Source: Symbiodinium natans (Eukaryota > Sar > Dinophyceae > Suessiales > Symbiodiniaceae). From it: DNA of 47,500 bases. The translations under genes and the position numbers were made by a program. Below, in pieces: positions 9,304 to 19,165 of this stretch (positions are counted from its first letter, which is position 1; each line of letters begins with the position of its first letter). Under the pieces are notes generated by a model. That model saw only the letters and a program-made list of their open reading frames with translations. It had not been told where the DNA came from and did not search any database. The stretch is from contig CAJNDS010002745.1 of NCBI GenBank assembly GCA_905221605.1, forward strand, positions 1,507,203 to 1,554,702, written 5' to 3'.

Positions 9304-9577
9304 TTGCGCTGACGAGCTGTTCATAGAGACTTTGGGCGACGGGGTGGTAGCTGCGGGGGTCTCGGGAAATCCCGTCACTTCGGCCCTTCGGCCGAGTCGC
9401 GCAAAGACAACTCGCACTGGTCCGAAGTAGCCTTTCTTCTTCAGAGCCTCAGTCAAGCGTGCACGGAACAACGAGGTGTGGCATGGGCCGGACCCTAACG
9501 CCATGACCGCTGCATTGTCGAGGGAGGCATCTTTGCCCGCTGTGTTGTCTCGATCAAACGGCACACAAAAGTGCCCG
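9304..9577 (-). CDS. EF-hand gene, long internal exon
   Basis: The acceptor ATAG|CGGGC completes a serine codon with the previous exon. The frame reads GHFCVPFDRDNTAGKDASLD and later GYFGPVRVVFARLGRRAEVT. The right-hand limit in the coding direction is uncertain: GTAGAA at 9303 gives phase 0, while a GA donor near 9350 would fit the next exon better. Family not recognised. Confidence 0.75.
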
Positions 9578-9718
9578 CTATTGATGTTTATTTAGTCCGA
9601 CATATCCGTGATTCTCCATGACAGACCACTTCGAGGTTGGCCCTGTAAACCCTCTGAAACACAGAACGAGTCCTGTTAAACCCAATAAAGGGGAACACAA
9701 GATATCCCAAGGGCCTAC

Positions 9719-9859
9719 CTGGCCCAGACTTCGAAAGGCCCAGACAGTGGGTTCTGTGCCGCGCGCATCTTGCGCGTTTTTTGCGTGATGCAGGCTTGTT
9801 TAGGTATGATGCCCGTTGGAACATGTGACATCGTCTTCTTGAAATCTTGCCCGCAATTC
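9719..9859 (-). CDS. EF-hand gene, internal exon
   Basis: TTACAG|GAATTG and CCAG|GTAGGC bound 141 nt reading NCGQDFKKTMSHVPTGIIPK and then KMRAAQNPLSGPFEVWA. Phases fit the EF-hand exon upstream and the exon at 9304-9577. The 141-nt intron that follows (9578-9718) is the one intron of this chain with almost no telomere sequence. Confidence 0.85.
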
Positions 9860-10023
9860 CTGTAACCTCTACACCCAAACCCCAAACCCGAAAACCCTCT
9901 CTCCACCCCCCAACCCTAAGCCCACAAACCCTACACCCCACACACCCTAAACCCCAAACCCCAAACCCAAAAAATCCTTTCTCCCCCCCTCACCCCCGCC
10001 CCCTTCGTCCCCCCCCACTCTGC

Positions 10024-10097
10024 GCAGAAAGGGCCTCGTCGAACTCCTGTTCCGTCAACTCGCCACTCTCGTCGTCATCCAGCGCTTCCCAGGCGTC
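10024..10097 (-). CDS. EF-hand gene, exon carrying an EF-hand loop
   Basis: CCGAAG|GAC opens DAWEALDDDESGELTEQEFD and then EAL. The loop DDDESGELTEQE keeps D1, D3, S5, G6, L8 and E12, typical of calcium-binding EF-hands. A GC donor (CTGC|GCAGAG) leaves two bases, which match the next exon; a GT donor at 10018 is the alternative. Confidence 0.9.
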
Positions 10098-10113
10098 CTT
10101 CGGAGAGTTTGAT

Positions 10114-10280
10114 CGGTTTAGGGTTTATAGGGTTTAGGGTTTAGGGTTTAGGGTTTAGGGTTTATAGGGTTTATAGGGTTTGTAGGGTTTAGAGGGTTTT
10201 TTGGGTTTAGAGGGTTTATAGGGTTTATAGGGTTTATAGGGTTTATAGGGTTTATAGGGTTTATAGGGTTTAGGGTTTAG
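10114..10280. repeat. Telomere tract with GGGTTTATA variant run
   Basis: A normal TTTAGGG stretch turns into a run of about ten GGGTTTATA units, then returns to TTTAGGG. The homogeneous 9-mer points to local tandem expansion. Confidence 0.9.
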
Positions 10281-10289
10281 GGTACCCTA

Positions 10290-10904
10290 AACCCCAAACC
10301 CCAAACTCCAAACCCTATTAACCAGTACAAACCCTAAACTCAAGTAGATGTGTTCCCTAAACTCCTCAGCCCGGCATCCACCAACCAAAAATCTTGGTAC
10401 CATGGCGATGGCATTCTCCTAGAACTCGGGGGAAGCCCTGAGCTCTAACACTCTAGAACCTGATGCCACAAACCGTAAACACGAAACTGCCCGAAACCCT
10501 CATTCCCGCAACCGCCTATACTACCCTAAACCCGACACCCGAAACACTAAGACCCTGAACCCTTAAGCCCCCTAAACCCTGAACCCTAAACCCTAAAACC
10601 CTAAACCCTAAACCCTAAATCCTAAACCCTCTGAACCCTCGTGAACCACAGAGAGCTATCCCGAAACCCGAATACACCAAAGCCTAAACCTTACGAACCC
10701 TATGAACCCTCCCCCCCGCTTTTGAACCCAAAAACCCTAAACCCTAAACCCGGAACCCAAAACCCCAAACCCTATCAACCCCCGCAAAGAAAGATGAGAG
10801 AAGCCTCCAGGTTTCCTAAACCCTAAACCCTAAACCCTAAACCCCAAACCCCAAACCCTAAACCCCAAACCCCAAACCCTAAACCCTAAACCCTAAACCC
10901 CAGC
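10290..10904. other. Intron with mixed CCCTAAA words
   Basis: Scattered CCCTAAA, CCCCAAA and CCCTGAA units lie here, densest at 10555-10640 and 10815-10900. No exon was recognised. Confidence 0.6.
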
Positions 10905-10964
10905 CTCCAGGTTTTCGCCGAATGCGTACTGCAGGAACTGCACGAACTCACGAATCGTCAAGTC
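10905..10964 (-). CDS. EF-hand gene, internal exon
   Basis: CCGAG|GAC and a GC donor (CTGGAG|GCTGGG) bound exactly 20 codons, DLTIREFVQFLQYAFGENLE, phase 0 at both ends. It links the helix after one EF-hand to the helix before the next, DAWEAL. Confidence 0.9.
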
Positions 10965-10995
10965 CTCGGCTTCCAGGCTCAGCGATCCATTGCGT

Positions 10996-11115
10996 AGGGT
11001 TTAGGGTTTTAGGGTTTAGGGTTTAGTAGGGTTTAGGGTTTAGGGTTTAGGGTTTAGGGTTTAGGGTTTAGGGTTTAGGGTGTAGGGTGTAGGGTGTAGG
11101 GTGCAGGGTGTGTAT
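10996..11115. repeat. TTTAGGG tract ending in GTGTAGG variants
   Basis: About fourteen units; the right end becomes a run of GGGTGTA units. Confidence 0.9.
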
Positions 11116-11900
11116 AGTAGAAGCCAAAAAGTTGGAAACTCAATAATGCTAACGTCGCTTTAATAACCCCCCCCCCTCCCAATCTTGTTTTGGTCCCCGG
11201 GGTTTGGAGGGGTCAAAAAAAAGAGGGGGTGTCAATAGTTGGAATCTGGGGGTCTTCTGGGGGTCTGGGGGGGGTCAGCTGTCAGGGTCTGCTCTGCTTT
11301 GTCTTGAAGGGTTCTGCTTGCTCTTTGCAGCTCCTTTTGCTCTGCTGCGGAGCTCTTTCAAGCCAGCTCAGCTGAAAAGTCTTCTCTGCAATGGAACTCT
11401 TAAGCCATTTTTAGAAAAAATTGCATTCCTGGCCAGAAAAATATTGCAGCTGTCACCGCATTATTATTCTCACCGGACCCCCCTATAGAGACTTGTTTAT
11501 AGATTTCGGCCCGGAAACCACCCGTAATGGAAAGTAGTCTTCGGCTGGGGCCCGCTGGCCCGGCGAATATTGCAATTACCACCCCATTTATAGATGTGAG
11601 GTTAACATTAGCCTCAAACCCTAAGAGTAAAGTATAGGGAATCCCAGCACTATTTGTCCTGAAAAATGTTTCCGACTTTTTGGGGTTTACTAGGGTGTAG
11701 GGTTTCGGGTTAGGACTTAGAAGTTTAGGTTTCAGAGTTTAGGGCTTAGGGTGGATCGTTGAGAGTTCAGGGTCTAGGGTTTTAGGGTTCAGTGTTCAGG
11801 GTTTAGGGCTGGGCTTTGAAGAATAATCCCAGGGTGGGGGAGGGGGGGCGGCATGGGAGATTTGGGATGCTAAAGCTGTCATTTGGGGGGTGTAACGAGA
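11116..11900. other. Intron stretch without recognised exon
   Basis: Unique, partly GC-skewed DNA with AATATTGC repeated at 11440 and 11567 lies inside a self-complementary region (about 11420-11580). No exon or known repeat was assigned. Confidence 0.4.
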
Positions 11901-11929
11901 CGGAGACGCAGTCAAAGTCACAAAGCCAC

Positions 11930-12012
11930 AGAGAGAGAGAGAGAGAGAGAGAGCGGGAAAGGAAGAGGGAGAGGGAGAGGGAGAGGGAGAGGTAGAGGGA
12001 GAGGGAGAGCTG
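11930..12012. repeat. (GA)n and GAGAGG minisatellite
   Basis: A GA run passes into GAGAGG hexamers. It sits on the coding strand as a polypyrimidine tract of the intron after exon 12107-12157. Confidence 0.9.
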
Positions 12013-12106
12013 AGACGATGATGGAGACAGAGATGGAGAGAGAAACAGCAGGAGAATGAGCAAGAAAGAAAGGAAGGGAGTGCCGTGATTTTGCAAACTC
12101 ACGATC

Positions 12107-12157
12107 TTCCAGGCGAGAGGCAAACTCTTTCCAAAGCTGATCGAGCACCATCCATTC
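12107..12157 (-). CDS. EF-hand gene, internal exon completing an EF-hand loop
   Basis: GCACAG|GAATGG and a GA donor (CTGGAA|GATCG) bound 17 codons, EWMVLDQLWKEFASRLE. Its first residue is E12 of the loop begun in the exon at 13499-13561, although the two are about 1.3 kb apart. Confidence 0.9.
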
Positions 12158-12180
12158 CTGTGCGCGAGCAAAAATCCAGG

Positions 12181-12225
12181 AGGTCAGTTCTCCAAATTAA
12201 GGTCCCTTTTTGGGTACCCTCCATT
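12181..12225. mobile_element. Family G inverted repeat, broken by a telomere tract
   Basis: AGGTCAGTTCTCCAAATTAAG matches the family G end. The second arm is missing and TTTAGGG units begin at 12226. Confidence 0.5.
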
Positions 12226-12481
12226 TAGGGTTTAGGGTTTAGGGTTCAGGGTTTAGGGTTTACGGGTCAATATCCATGTTTGCAAACTTTGAGTCAGGCA
12301 CCGATGCTTTCAATGGCTCTCTAGATCCTAAGTTCATACAGGGTTTAGGGTTTGGGGTTTAGGACAAAAGGTTTAGGACAAAGGGTTCAGGGATTAGGGT
12401 TTAGGAGAGAACGAGGCTGTGGTGAAGTTCAGTGTTGTCCTTCGCCGTACTTGGCGGCTCATGGGTGCGTATGAGTGGAGC

Positions 12482-12551
12482 TAGCAGTACCCTAAGTATC
12501 ATGGGTTCCCCTGCTATAGCAGTACCCTAAGTATCATGGGTTCCCCTGCTA
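12482..12551. repeat. Perfect 35-bp tandem duplication
   Basis: The unit starting TAGCAGTACCCTAAGTATC is present twice, 12482-12516 and 12517-12551, with no mismatch. Confidence 0.95.
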
Positions 12552-12579
12552 CCCCCCTCTATACTAGCCCGTAAACGCA

Positions 12580-12700
12580 CCTTGGAGGTTCATGGGTAAG
12601 TAGGTTTTAGGGTTTAGGGTTTAGGTTTTAGGGTGTAGGGTTTAGGGGTTGGGGTTTAGAGGTTCATGGCATTATAAGTAGGGTTACAAGTAGGCCGGTC
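12580..12700. mobile_element. Family F copy split by a telomere tract
   Basis: CCTTGGAGGTTCATGGGTA at 12580 is followed by TTTAGGG units (12601-12658), after which GAGGTTCATGG reappears (12659-12669). The 11-bp word flanks the tract on both sides (12585-12595 and 12659-12669). Confidence 0.6.
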
Positions 12701-13498
12701 AACTCTGGTTATAACCTTGCTTTCCGGGGTTCCCTCGACTATCCCCATGTGTACTACAATTAGGCTTAATTATCCCTAACTAGCCTTCAGTATGGGGGGG
12801 GAACCTAACGGGGTTTCTGAGAACGTAACGGCTCGCCCCGTGAACTAAGAAGCACACACAGCGGCAGCTTCTACACTGACCAAACGGCCCATCTTGCACA
12901 AGAAGGTTAAGGACTTAGGGTTAGGACTTAGGGTCTAGGGCCCTTACAAAGTCACTGCGTCACGTGAAGAGTCAAGAGTTGTAGACCATTATCTGAAGCA
13001 TCTGTTAACTAACTCCTCGCGTTGTACTACACGAGGGTTCATTCTCGTGGGAATCAGCGCCAACCACTTCTGCAGCAAATGCTGCTTTGGGAAAATGGGA
13101 GTCAAGAAACGAAGGGTGCCCCCGGAGAACTTCTTGTGTATGAACATCTTCGTTAGTATGGTAGAAGCTCGGCTCGCTTCTCAGCTATCCCCCCGCAAAA
13201 GAGGTATAACCTTCAGGACAAAAAAACCTCATAAGACAGAAGTCCAAAGCTCCGCGCACCCATAATCGGAAGCACGAAAGCCACACTTAGGATCCAAGTC
13301 TTCATAATAATAGTTCCAGGGCTATGCACCAAAACCCGAAGTCTGAAAGGCCTATGGACTAGGATTCAATCCGATTCAATAAGGAGGGTTCTTGTAAGTA
13401 GTCGTAGTATGTAGTGACAAAGGGCATCTGAAACCCTAAACCCTGAACCCTCAAGCCTAAACCCCAAACCCTAACCCCCCCGGGCTGCAAAGGGCAGC

Positions 13499-13561
13499 CT
13501 GCATCGACACCGTGCCCTCACCGCCGGGATCGAGGTAGCGGAAGACCTTCTCTATCCGTGC
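13499..13561 (-). CDS. EF-hand gene, exon with first part of an EF-hand loop
   Basis: ACTCAG|GCACGG and a GC donor (ATGCAG|GCTGCC) bound ARIEKVFRYLDPGGEGTVSM plus Q. The loop DPGGEGTVSMQ gains its E12 from the next exon. G3 and E5 weaken calcium binding, so the loop may be structural. Confidence 0.9.
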
Positions 13562-13781
13562 CTGAGTAGGAAGCCCTCCCCACCCTAAGCCAGAAACCCT
13601 GAACCCTCAACACCCTAAAACCCTCAACCCGAAAGCATAAACCCCTCAGCCCTAAGCCCGAAATCCCTCAACCCTGAGCCTCTAAACCCTAAACCCTAAA
13701 ACCCTAAACCCCAAACCCTCAGCCCCAAAAACCCTAAACCCTCAGACCCTCAGACCCTAAGCCCTGAACCCCAAACCCAAC
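13562..13781 (-). other. 220-nt intron rich in CCCTAAA words
   Basis: About twenty diverged CCCTAAA, CCCTCAA and CCCTGAA units occupy most of the intron. Confidence 0.8.
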
Positions 13782-13837
13782 CTGAGCGCCCCCTTCGAGC
13801 CCAAGGGCAGACTCGTCCGATCCCGCAAACTTCTGGC
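13782..13837 (-). CDS. EF-hand gene, internal exon
   Basis: GCTCAG|GCCAG and GCTCAG|GTTGGG bound QKFAGSDESALGLEGGAQ. Two bases complete a glycine with the exon at 14337-14377, and exit is phase 0. Confidence 0.85.
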
Positions 13838-14179
13838 CTGAGCAGCTCTTGGGAAAGTTATAGGGTTTAGAGGTTTAAGAGGTTTTGGAGGTTTTAGAGG
13901 TTTAGAGGTTGTAGAGGGTTTTAGAGGTTTAGAGGTTTAGGTTTTAGAGGTTTAGAGGTTTAAGTCGCAGGGTTTGGGGTTTCGGGTTTCGGGTCTAGGG
14001 TTTGGGGCTTCGGGCTTAGGGTGTGGGGTGTAGAGGGTGCTTCCTGAACCCTAAACCCTAAACCCTGAACATCCTCTAAGCCTGCTACAGCCTCTAAACC
14101 CTAAACCCTCTAGACTGCAAAGCCTCAAAACTCTAAACCCGAAACGCTGCCAAGAAACGAAAAAGGGAAAGGCACCCAA

Positions 14180-14300
14180 ACCCTAAACCCTAAACCCTAA
14201 ACCCTCAACCCTAAACCCTAAACCCTAAACCCTAAAACCTAAACCCTAAACCCTAAACCCTAAACCCTAAACCCTAAACCCTAAACCCTAAACCCTAAAA
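14180..14300. repeat. CCCTAAA tract
   Basis: About sixteen units lie immediately 3' of the exon at 14337-14377 on the coding strand. Confidence 0.95.
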
Positions 14301-14336
14301 GAAAGAAAGCTCAACTCCTGAGAACCGAGGGGCAGC

Positions 14337-14377
14337 CCATGGACTTCAGCCCCTGCTCAAGCTCCCGGAGCGTAAGC
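14337..14377 (-). CDS. EF-hand gene, 41-nt exon (F helix)
   Basis: CCGAAG|GCTTACG and a GC donor (ATGG|GCTGCC) bound LTLRELEQGLKSM plus split codons. It continues the helix that follows the loop encoded at 15349-15419. The exon is wedged between two telomere arrays of opposite orientation. Confidence 0.85.
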
Positions 14378-14384
14378 CTTCGGG

Positions 14385-14760
14385 TTTAGTTTAGGGTTTA
14401 GGGTTTAGGGTTTAGGGTTTAGGGTTTAGGGTTTAGGGTTTAGGGTTTAGGGTTTAGGGTTTAGGGTTTAGGGTTTAGGGTTTAGGGTTTAGGGTTAGGT
14501 TTAGGGTTTAGGGTTTAGGGTTTAGGGTTTAGGGTTTAGGGTTTAGGGTTTAGGGTTTAGGGTTTAGGGTTTAGGGTTTAGGGTTTAGGGTTTAGGGGGG
14601 TAGGGGGTTAGGGTTTAGGGGGTTTGGGGTTTAGGGTTTAGGGCTTAAGGGTTAAGGGTGTAGGGTGTCGGGTTTAGGGGTTTAGGGTTTAGGGGTTTAG
14701 GGGCTTTGGGGTTAGGGTTTAGGCGGGTGTGGGGTTTAGGGCTTAGGGTGTTCACAAAGG
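14385..14760. repeat. Longest TTTAGGG array, with degenerate tail
   Basis: About thirty near-perfect TTTAGGG units (14385-14600) with one dropped T run into about 150 bp of diverged G-rich units. Confidence 0.95.
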
Positions 14761-14995
14761 CTTGTCGGGAGGGGCCCTGAAGGACTGGTCAGGTTTTAGA
14801 GGTTTAGGTGTGTAGGGGCTTGAGGTTTACGGTTTAGGGCTGGGGGTTTAGGGTTATAGGGTTATAGGGTTTAGGCTTTAGGGTGTTAATAGTTAATAGT
14901 GTTTATAGGCTTTGCGTGGCAAGAAGTGTTGAGGGGTGCGGTAGCGCGTGTATACGAAGGCATAAACCCCCAAACCCTGCCCCTGCAACCAAAGC

Positions 14996-15050
14996 AACCA
15001 AAACACAACCCTAAACCCTAAACCCTAAACCCTAAACCCTAAACCCAAAA
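14996..15050. repeat. Short CCCTAAA tract
   Basis: Six to seven units in the same intron. Confidence 0.9.
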
Positions 15051-15182
15051 CCCACATCAGAGCCATTTTGTAGTCATTTGATCCAGTCGTCGGGCCGAGG
15101 TTATGGCTTAAGCTTGGATGGTTTAGGGTTTAGTTGGGGCTTTCAAGGCTTGCGGAAAACCCTAAGTCCCGAAACCCTACCA

Positions 15183-15290
15183 TAGGGGTCGGAATAGTTA
15201 CGAATAGTATCCCTAATGGTCCCTATCTGTAAGCACACCTATAGTAACCCCCCAAAACACGATTCTAAGTATTAAACAAGCCTCGCATAT
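15183..15290. mobile_element. MITE-like inverted repeat, family E
   Basis: It begins TAGGGGTCGGAATAGTTA, has GTATCCCTAATGGTCCC, and resembles the copies at 41208 and 47211. Confidence 0.65.
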
Positions 15291-15348
15291 CCCTAAACCC
15301 TAAACCCTAAACCCTAAATCTCCCCATATTAAACCCGTGCCGTCTGGC

Positions 15349-15419
15349 AGCTCCGAATTCGAGACGGATCCCGGCTCGCCACCGTCGATGAGGTTGAAAG
15401 CGGCCTGCATGCTGTCAAC
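15349..15419 (-). CDS. EF-hand gene, exon carrying an EF-hand loop
   Basis: TCTGAG|GTTGAC and a GC donor (GAGCT|GCCAG) bound VDSMQAAFNLIDGGEPGSVS then NSE. The loop DGGEPGSVSNSE keeps D1, G6, V8 and E12 but lacks acidic residues at 3 and 5. The split codon gives L and runs into LTLRELEQGL of the next exon. Confidence 0.9.
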
Positions 15420-15434
15420 CTCAGAGACGTCTGG

Positions 15435-15580
15435 TGGTTTAGGGTTTAGGGTTTAGGGGTTAGGGTTTGGGGTTTAGGGTTTAGAGTTTAGGGTTTAGGG
15501 TTTGGGGTTTAGGGTCTAGGGTCTAGCCTTTAGGGTTTAGGGTTTAGGGTTTAGGGTTTATCGTTCAGGGTTTAGGGTAC
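15435..15580. repeat. TTTAGGG tract, diverged
   Basis: About eighteen units with many point variants on the intron side of the exon at 15349-15419. Confidence 0.9.
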
Positions 15581-16051
15581 GTTTTTGGGGGAGTTCCTAT
15601 AATCAGGATTGTACTATTTGGCTGTATACTAAAGGTACCCCCTATTTGGGGAAATGCCCGTAAAGGTGTGCGGCATGCGAAGCATGAGGTGAGGTGCTCG
15701 AAAGAAGAGAAGGGCTTTTCGGTACAGGGTTCAGGGTTGGTTTAGGGTGTAGGGTTTAGGATTTGGGGTTTGGGGCTTTGGGTTTAGGGTTTAGGTTCTT
15801 TGGTTAGGGAGGGGGGGGAGTGGGGGGCGAATCCTGAATCCCACGCCCAGCCGGAAATCCAGACCGAAAAAGAAGCGCTAAATTCCCTCAACCCGAAATC
15901 CCTTGGACCCTGAACTGGGTTGTGCTTTAGAGCCTCTTGAACGTGATGATTTGCAAATAGGTACCTTAGACAAAACCGGGAGTGTTACACCCATCCCAAA
16001 ACGCACAACCCAATGGCCCAAGAAACCGAAAGCGTTCCTCCCCTACGTCGC

Positions 16052-16136
16052 CAAGCAACCATATCATTGTAAGGGTACCCTTTTTTGTTGGCTACTTTAG
16101 AAGGGAACCCAGAAACAATGGGTACCACTGGGATAC
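16052..16136. mobile_element. Family C copy ending in a telomere tract
   Basis: CAAGCAACCATATC, GGGTACCC, AAGGGAACCCAGAA and GGTACCACTGGG follow the family order. The right end is cut off by CCCTAAA units from 16136. Confidence 0.7.
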
Positions 16137-16284
16137 CCTAAACCCTGAACCCTAAACCTTCTAAACCCTTCTAAACCCGTCTAAACCCTTCTAAACCCTA
16201 AACCCTTCTAAACCCTAAACCCCAAACCCTAAACCCTAAAGCCTAAACCCTAAACCCTGAACCCTAAACCCTACAGTGGCCTAC

Positions 16285-16362
16285 ATCATCGCCGCGGCTA
16301 CTGCTGCGCCTCCCTGGGGCCCGGTCGCGGCTGATTAAAAACTCGAGGAGGTCCAAGACATC
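16285..16362 (-). CDS. EF-hand gene, internal exon
   Basis: TTGGGAG|GATGTC and GAT|GTAGGC bound 26 codons starting DVLDLLEFLISRDRAPGRRS. Phase 0 at both ends; the leading D joins FDNLRK of the exon at 18737-18769, giving a normal helix after an EF-hand loop. The next intron base on the right leads into the 2.2-kb foldback element. Confidence 0.85.
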
Positions 16363-16779
16363 CTCCCAATGGCTTGTGTAGGGCTTAGGGTTTACGGGTT
16401 AGGGTTCGGCTGCCGGATCAAAAAAAAAATAAAAAAGGATCAAAAAAAAAATAACGCAGCCCAGGATCAAAAACAAATAAAAAAGGATCAAAAAGAAAAT
16501 AAACTTCGACTTCGAGTACGAAAACTCGAGTTTTTGTACGTTTCCGGAACCCGATCGAGGACCCTCTCACACGAAACGCGTGTCGACGTGCTAAAACTCG
16601 AGTTTTGGAAAGGTTCTGACGACCCGCCCTCTCACACGAAACGCATCTCGAGGCGCGAAAACTCGAGTTTTTGTACGTGTTCGAAGCACGATCGACAACC
16701 CTCTCACACAAAACGCATCTCGAGGCGCTTAAACTCGAGTTTTGGTACGTTGTTCCCGACGCGATCGACCAATATATTC

Positions 16780-17285
16780 TGCATATCTATACTTATTTTG
16801 TTCATATTTATGTTTCTATTAATATCAATATTATTATGATTCATATTAATTTAAACATAACATATCATGTACAATATATAATATTATCATGGAATATATA
16901 ATAAAATATTGAAAAAAACAAACGGCAATATAATATAATATGTAAAAATGAATATAATATAAGATATCATATAAAATACATTATAAAACATATGAAATAA
17001 TATAATATAATCGTTTATGACATAATATCATATAATACAAACTGTTTCATTTATAATACAAAACATAGAACAAATAATACTTAATATTTAATGTCTAATA
17101 TATATATATATATATATGTAGCATTCAATAAATATGTATAATAATGTACATATATATATATATATTTTATAATACAATATAATATATAATATAATATATA
17201 TATATTATGATACTTAATATCTAAGACCTAATTCGAAATATAAAATACATAATAATGGGAATTATAATAAAACTAAAATATAATA
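16780..17285. other. AT-rich core of the foldback element
   Basis: About 500 bp is strongly A+T, with (TA)n runs at 17100-17115 and 17150-17165 and many ATATAATA words. No coding frame. Confidence 0.85.
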
Positions 17286-17572
17286 TATAATAAAAATACA
17301 ATAGTAGTATATAGTAGTAGTAGTAGTATAATAGTAATATATATAATAGAAGTAGTAGAGTAATAGTAGTATAGTAGCAGTAGTAGTAGTAGTAGTAGTA
17401 AGTAGTAGTCATAGTCGTAGTCGTAGTAGTAGTAATAGTAGTAGTAGTAGTAGTAGTAGCAGTAGTAGTAGTAATAATAATAGTAATAGGTAGTAGTAGT
17501 AATAGTAAGTAGTAATAGTAATAATAATAGTAGTAGTAGTACTAGTACTAGTAGTAGTACTAGTACTAGTAA

Positions 17573-17633
<61 letters not shown>

Positions 17634-17636
17634 CGC

Positions 17637-17706
<70 letters not shown>

Positions 17707-17990
17707 ATAGTAGTAGTAGTAGTACTAGTAATAATCGTAATAGTAATCGTAGTAGTAATCGTAATAGTAATCGTAATAGTAGTGGTAGTAGTAGTAGTAG
17801 TAGCAGTAGTAGTAGTAATAGTAGTAATGGTAGTGGTAGTAGGAGTAGGAGTAGGAGTAGGAGTAATAGTAGTAATAATAGTAATAGTAGTAGTAATAAT
17901 AATAGTAGTAGTAATAATCATAGTAGTACTGGTAGTAATACTAATTAATAATAATAATAGTAGTAGTAGTAGTAGTAGTAATAGTAGCAG
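17286..17990. repeat. (TAG)n microsatellite, about 700 bp
   Basis: TAG/AGT triplets with AAT, CGT and CTA variants run for about 700 bp. Frames through it give only homopolymeric peptides and are not genes. Confidence 0.95.
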
Positions 17991-17994
17991 TCCC

Positions 17995-18405
17995 AGTTGC
18001 AAACAATGCTCGCATCATGGGTCTCGAAGAGACGCGTAGGCTTTGAAGCAGGCTTGCGCGATTTAAAAAAGCGGGGGTCTGGTAAAGGCGGGGTGCAGCC
18101 CTCCCCCCCCCCCGCCCCCACACACGCAAACACAATGCTCGCATCATTATTGTCGAACAGACGCTTATTTTTGAAGCAAGCTTACGTGACTTAAAAAGCG
18201 GGGGGGTTGGGGGGGGCGCAGCCCCCCCCATTTGCAAACACAATCCTCGCACCATGGCTTTCGATACACGTGTATGCGTTGAAGCAAGCTTGTGCGACTT
18301 AAAAAAAGAAGCCAAGAAGCATAAAGCTAAAAGCCGAGGAGAGCCAGGAAGCCAAGAAGCCAAGAAGCCAAGAAGCCAAGAAGCCAAGAAGCCGTGAAGC
18401 CAAGA
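17995..18405. repeat. Three tandem GC-rich units and an AAGCC microsatellite
   Basis: Units of about 110-120 bp share CAAACACAATGCTCGCATCAT, TTGAAGCAAGCTTG and ACTTAAAAAGCGGGG. A run of AGCCAAGA units follows (18338-18402). Confidence 0.85.
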
Positions 18406-18736
18406 GTCAGAACTCGGGGTTTTAGCGCCTCGAAATGCGTGTCGTGTGAGAGGGTCGTCAATCGTGCTCTGAAAACGTACCAAAACTCGAGTTTTGGCGT
18501 CTCGAGACGCGTTTCGTGTGAGAGGGTCGTCGATCGCGGCCTTATTTTTTTTTGATCCTTTTTTATTTTCTTTTTGATCCTTTTTTATTTTCTTTTTGAT
18601 CCTTTTTTATTTTTTTTTTGATCCCTATCCCTTAGGGTTTAGGGTTTCGGGTTTGGGGTTGGGGGTTTGGAGTTTAGGGTTTAGGGTTTGGGGTTGTTGC
18701 TAATGTATGGTCCCTTGTCGGGACTGCGTTATAGTC

Positions 18737-18769
18737 CTTACGGAGGTTGTCGAACCGCAAAGTGCCAAC
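18737..18769 (-). CDS. EF-hand gene, 33-nt exon
   Basis: ATGAAG|GTTGGC and a GA donor (CGTAAG|GACTAT) bound VGTLRFDNLRK. GTLRF is the second half of an EF-hand loop. It splices in phase 0 over the foldback element to DVLDLLEFL. Confidence 0.8.
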
Positions 18770-19010
18770 CTTCATGGAGTGGTTGCTAGGTTAGGGCTTC
18801 AGTGTTTAGGACTGAATAATCAGGGCTATAAGGAGCCACAGAAGGGTTTCTATCACTAGGTAATAAGGGCCTGTCACCGTACACCCCCCGAGCCCAGCAG
18901 CTCCAAGCTAGGAACATAAACCCTTGGCACTACACTCTGGGCTGACGCTGATAATGGCGAATAGGGTTTAGGGTTTAGGGTTTAGGGTTTAGGATTTAAC
19001 CCCAAACATT

Positions 19011-19165
19011 TAAGGGTAGCTACATGGGCCCTTGATATTATCCCTTGCCTTCTTTAAAGGGCTCTGTATGTATAGGCCCTTGGGTTCTATAGGGTCTATG
19101 AGAGTTAAAAGGGGTGTAGGGTTTAGGGTTTAGGGTTATGAGAAGGGACCATGCAACTACCCTTA
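19011..19165. mobile_element. Family H copy split by a telomere tract
   Basis: TAAGGGTAGCTACATGGGCCC and GGGACCATGCAACTACCCTTA are an inverted pair. Three TTTAGGG units (19115-19137) interrupt the right arm. Confidence 0.7.

Larger units (their letters stand above)
16415..18624. mobile_element. 2.2-kb foldback element with inverted ends, inside an intron
   Basis: The left end has GGATCAAAAA/AATAAAAAA units (16415-16500) followed by three to four units of about 72 bp containing AAAACTCGAGTTTT and CCCTCTCACACGAAACGC. The right end (about 18418-18624) carries the same modules in inverse order: GCGTTTCGTGTGAGAGGG, AAAACTCGAGTTTT, then TTTTTGATCC units. Between them lie AT-rich DNA, a long (TAG)n array and tandem GC-rich units. 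I see no transposase or obvious target duplication. It may be a foldback or other non-autonomous transposon. Confidence 0.75.

Noticed and set aside
9578-9718. Direct telomere content in this intron
   Set aside because: Only weak AAACCCTCTGAAA-like words are present, so I do not count it among the telomere-bearing introns.
11803-12171. Serine/leucine-rich minus-strand frame
   Set aside because: Most of it is the (GA)n and GAGAGG repeat; only the first 17 codons of a neighbouring frame are a supported exon.
12265-12345. Plus-strand reading MFANFESGTDAFNGSLDPKF
   Set aside because: Attractive by eye, but isolated, against the strand of all neighbours, and inside an intron of the EF-hand gene.
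13020-13155. Minus-strand frame EDVHTQEVLRGHPSFLDSHF as an exon of the EF-hand gene
   Set aside because: It looks coding, but exon 13499-13561 joins directly to 12107-12157 to complete an EF-hand loop, leaving no place for it. It could be an alternative exon; a plus-strand frame over the same bases is also open.
17409-18002. Long minus-strand frame of threonine, isoleucine and tyrosine/leucine runs
   Set aside because: It is the translation of the (TAG)n microsatellite; it has no start context or domain and the opposite frames are equally open.
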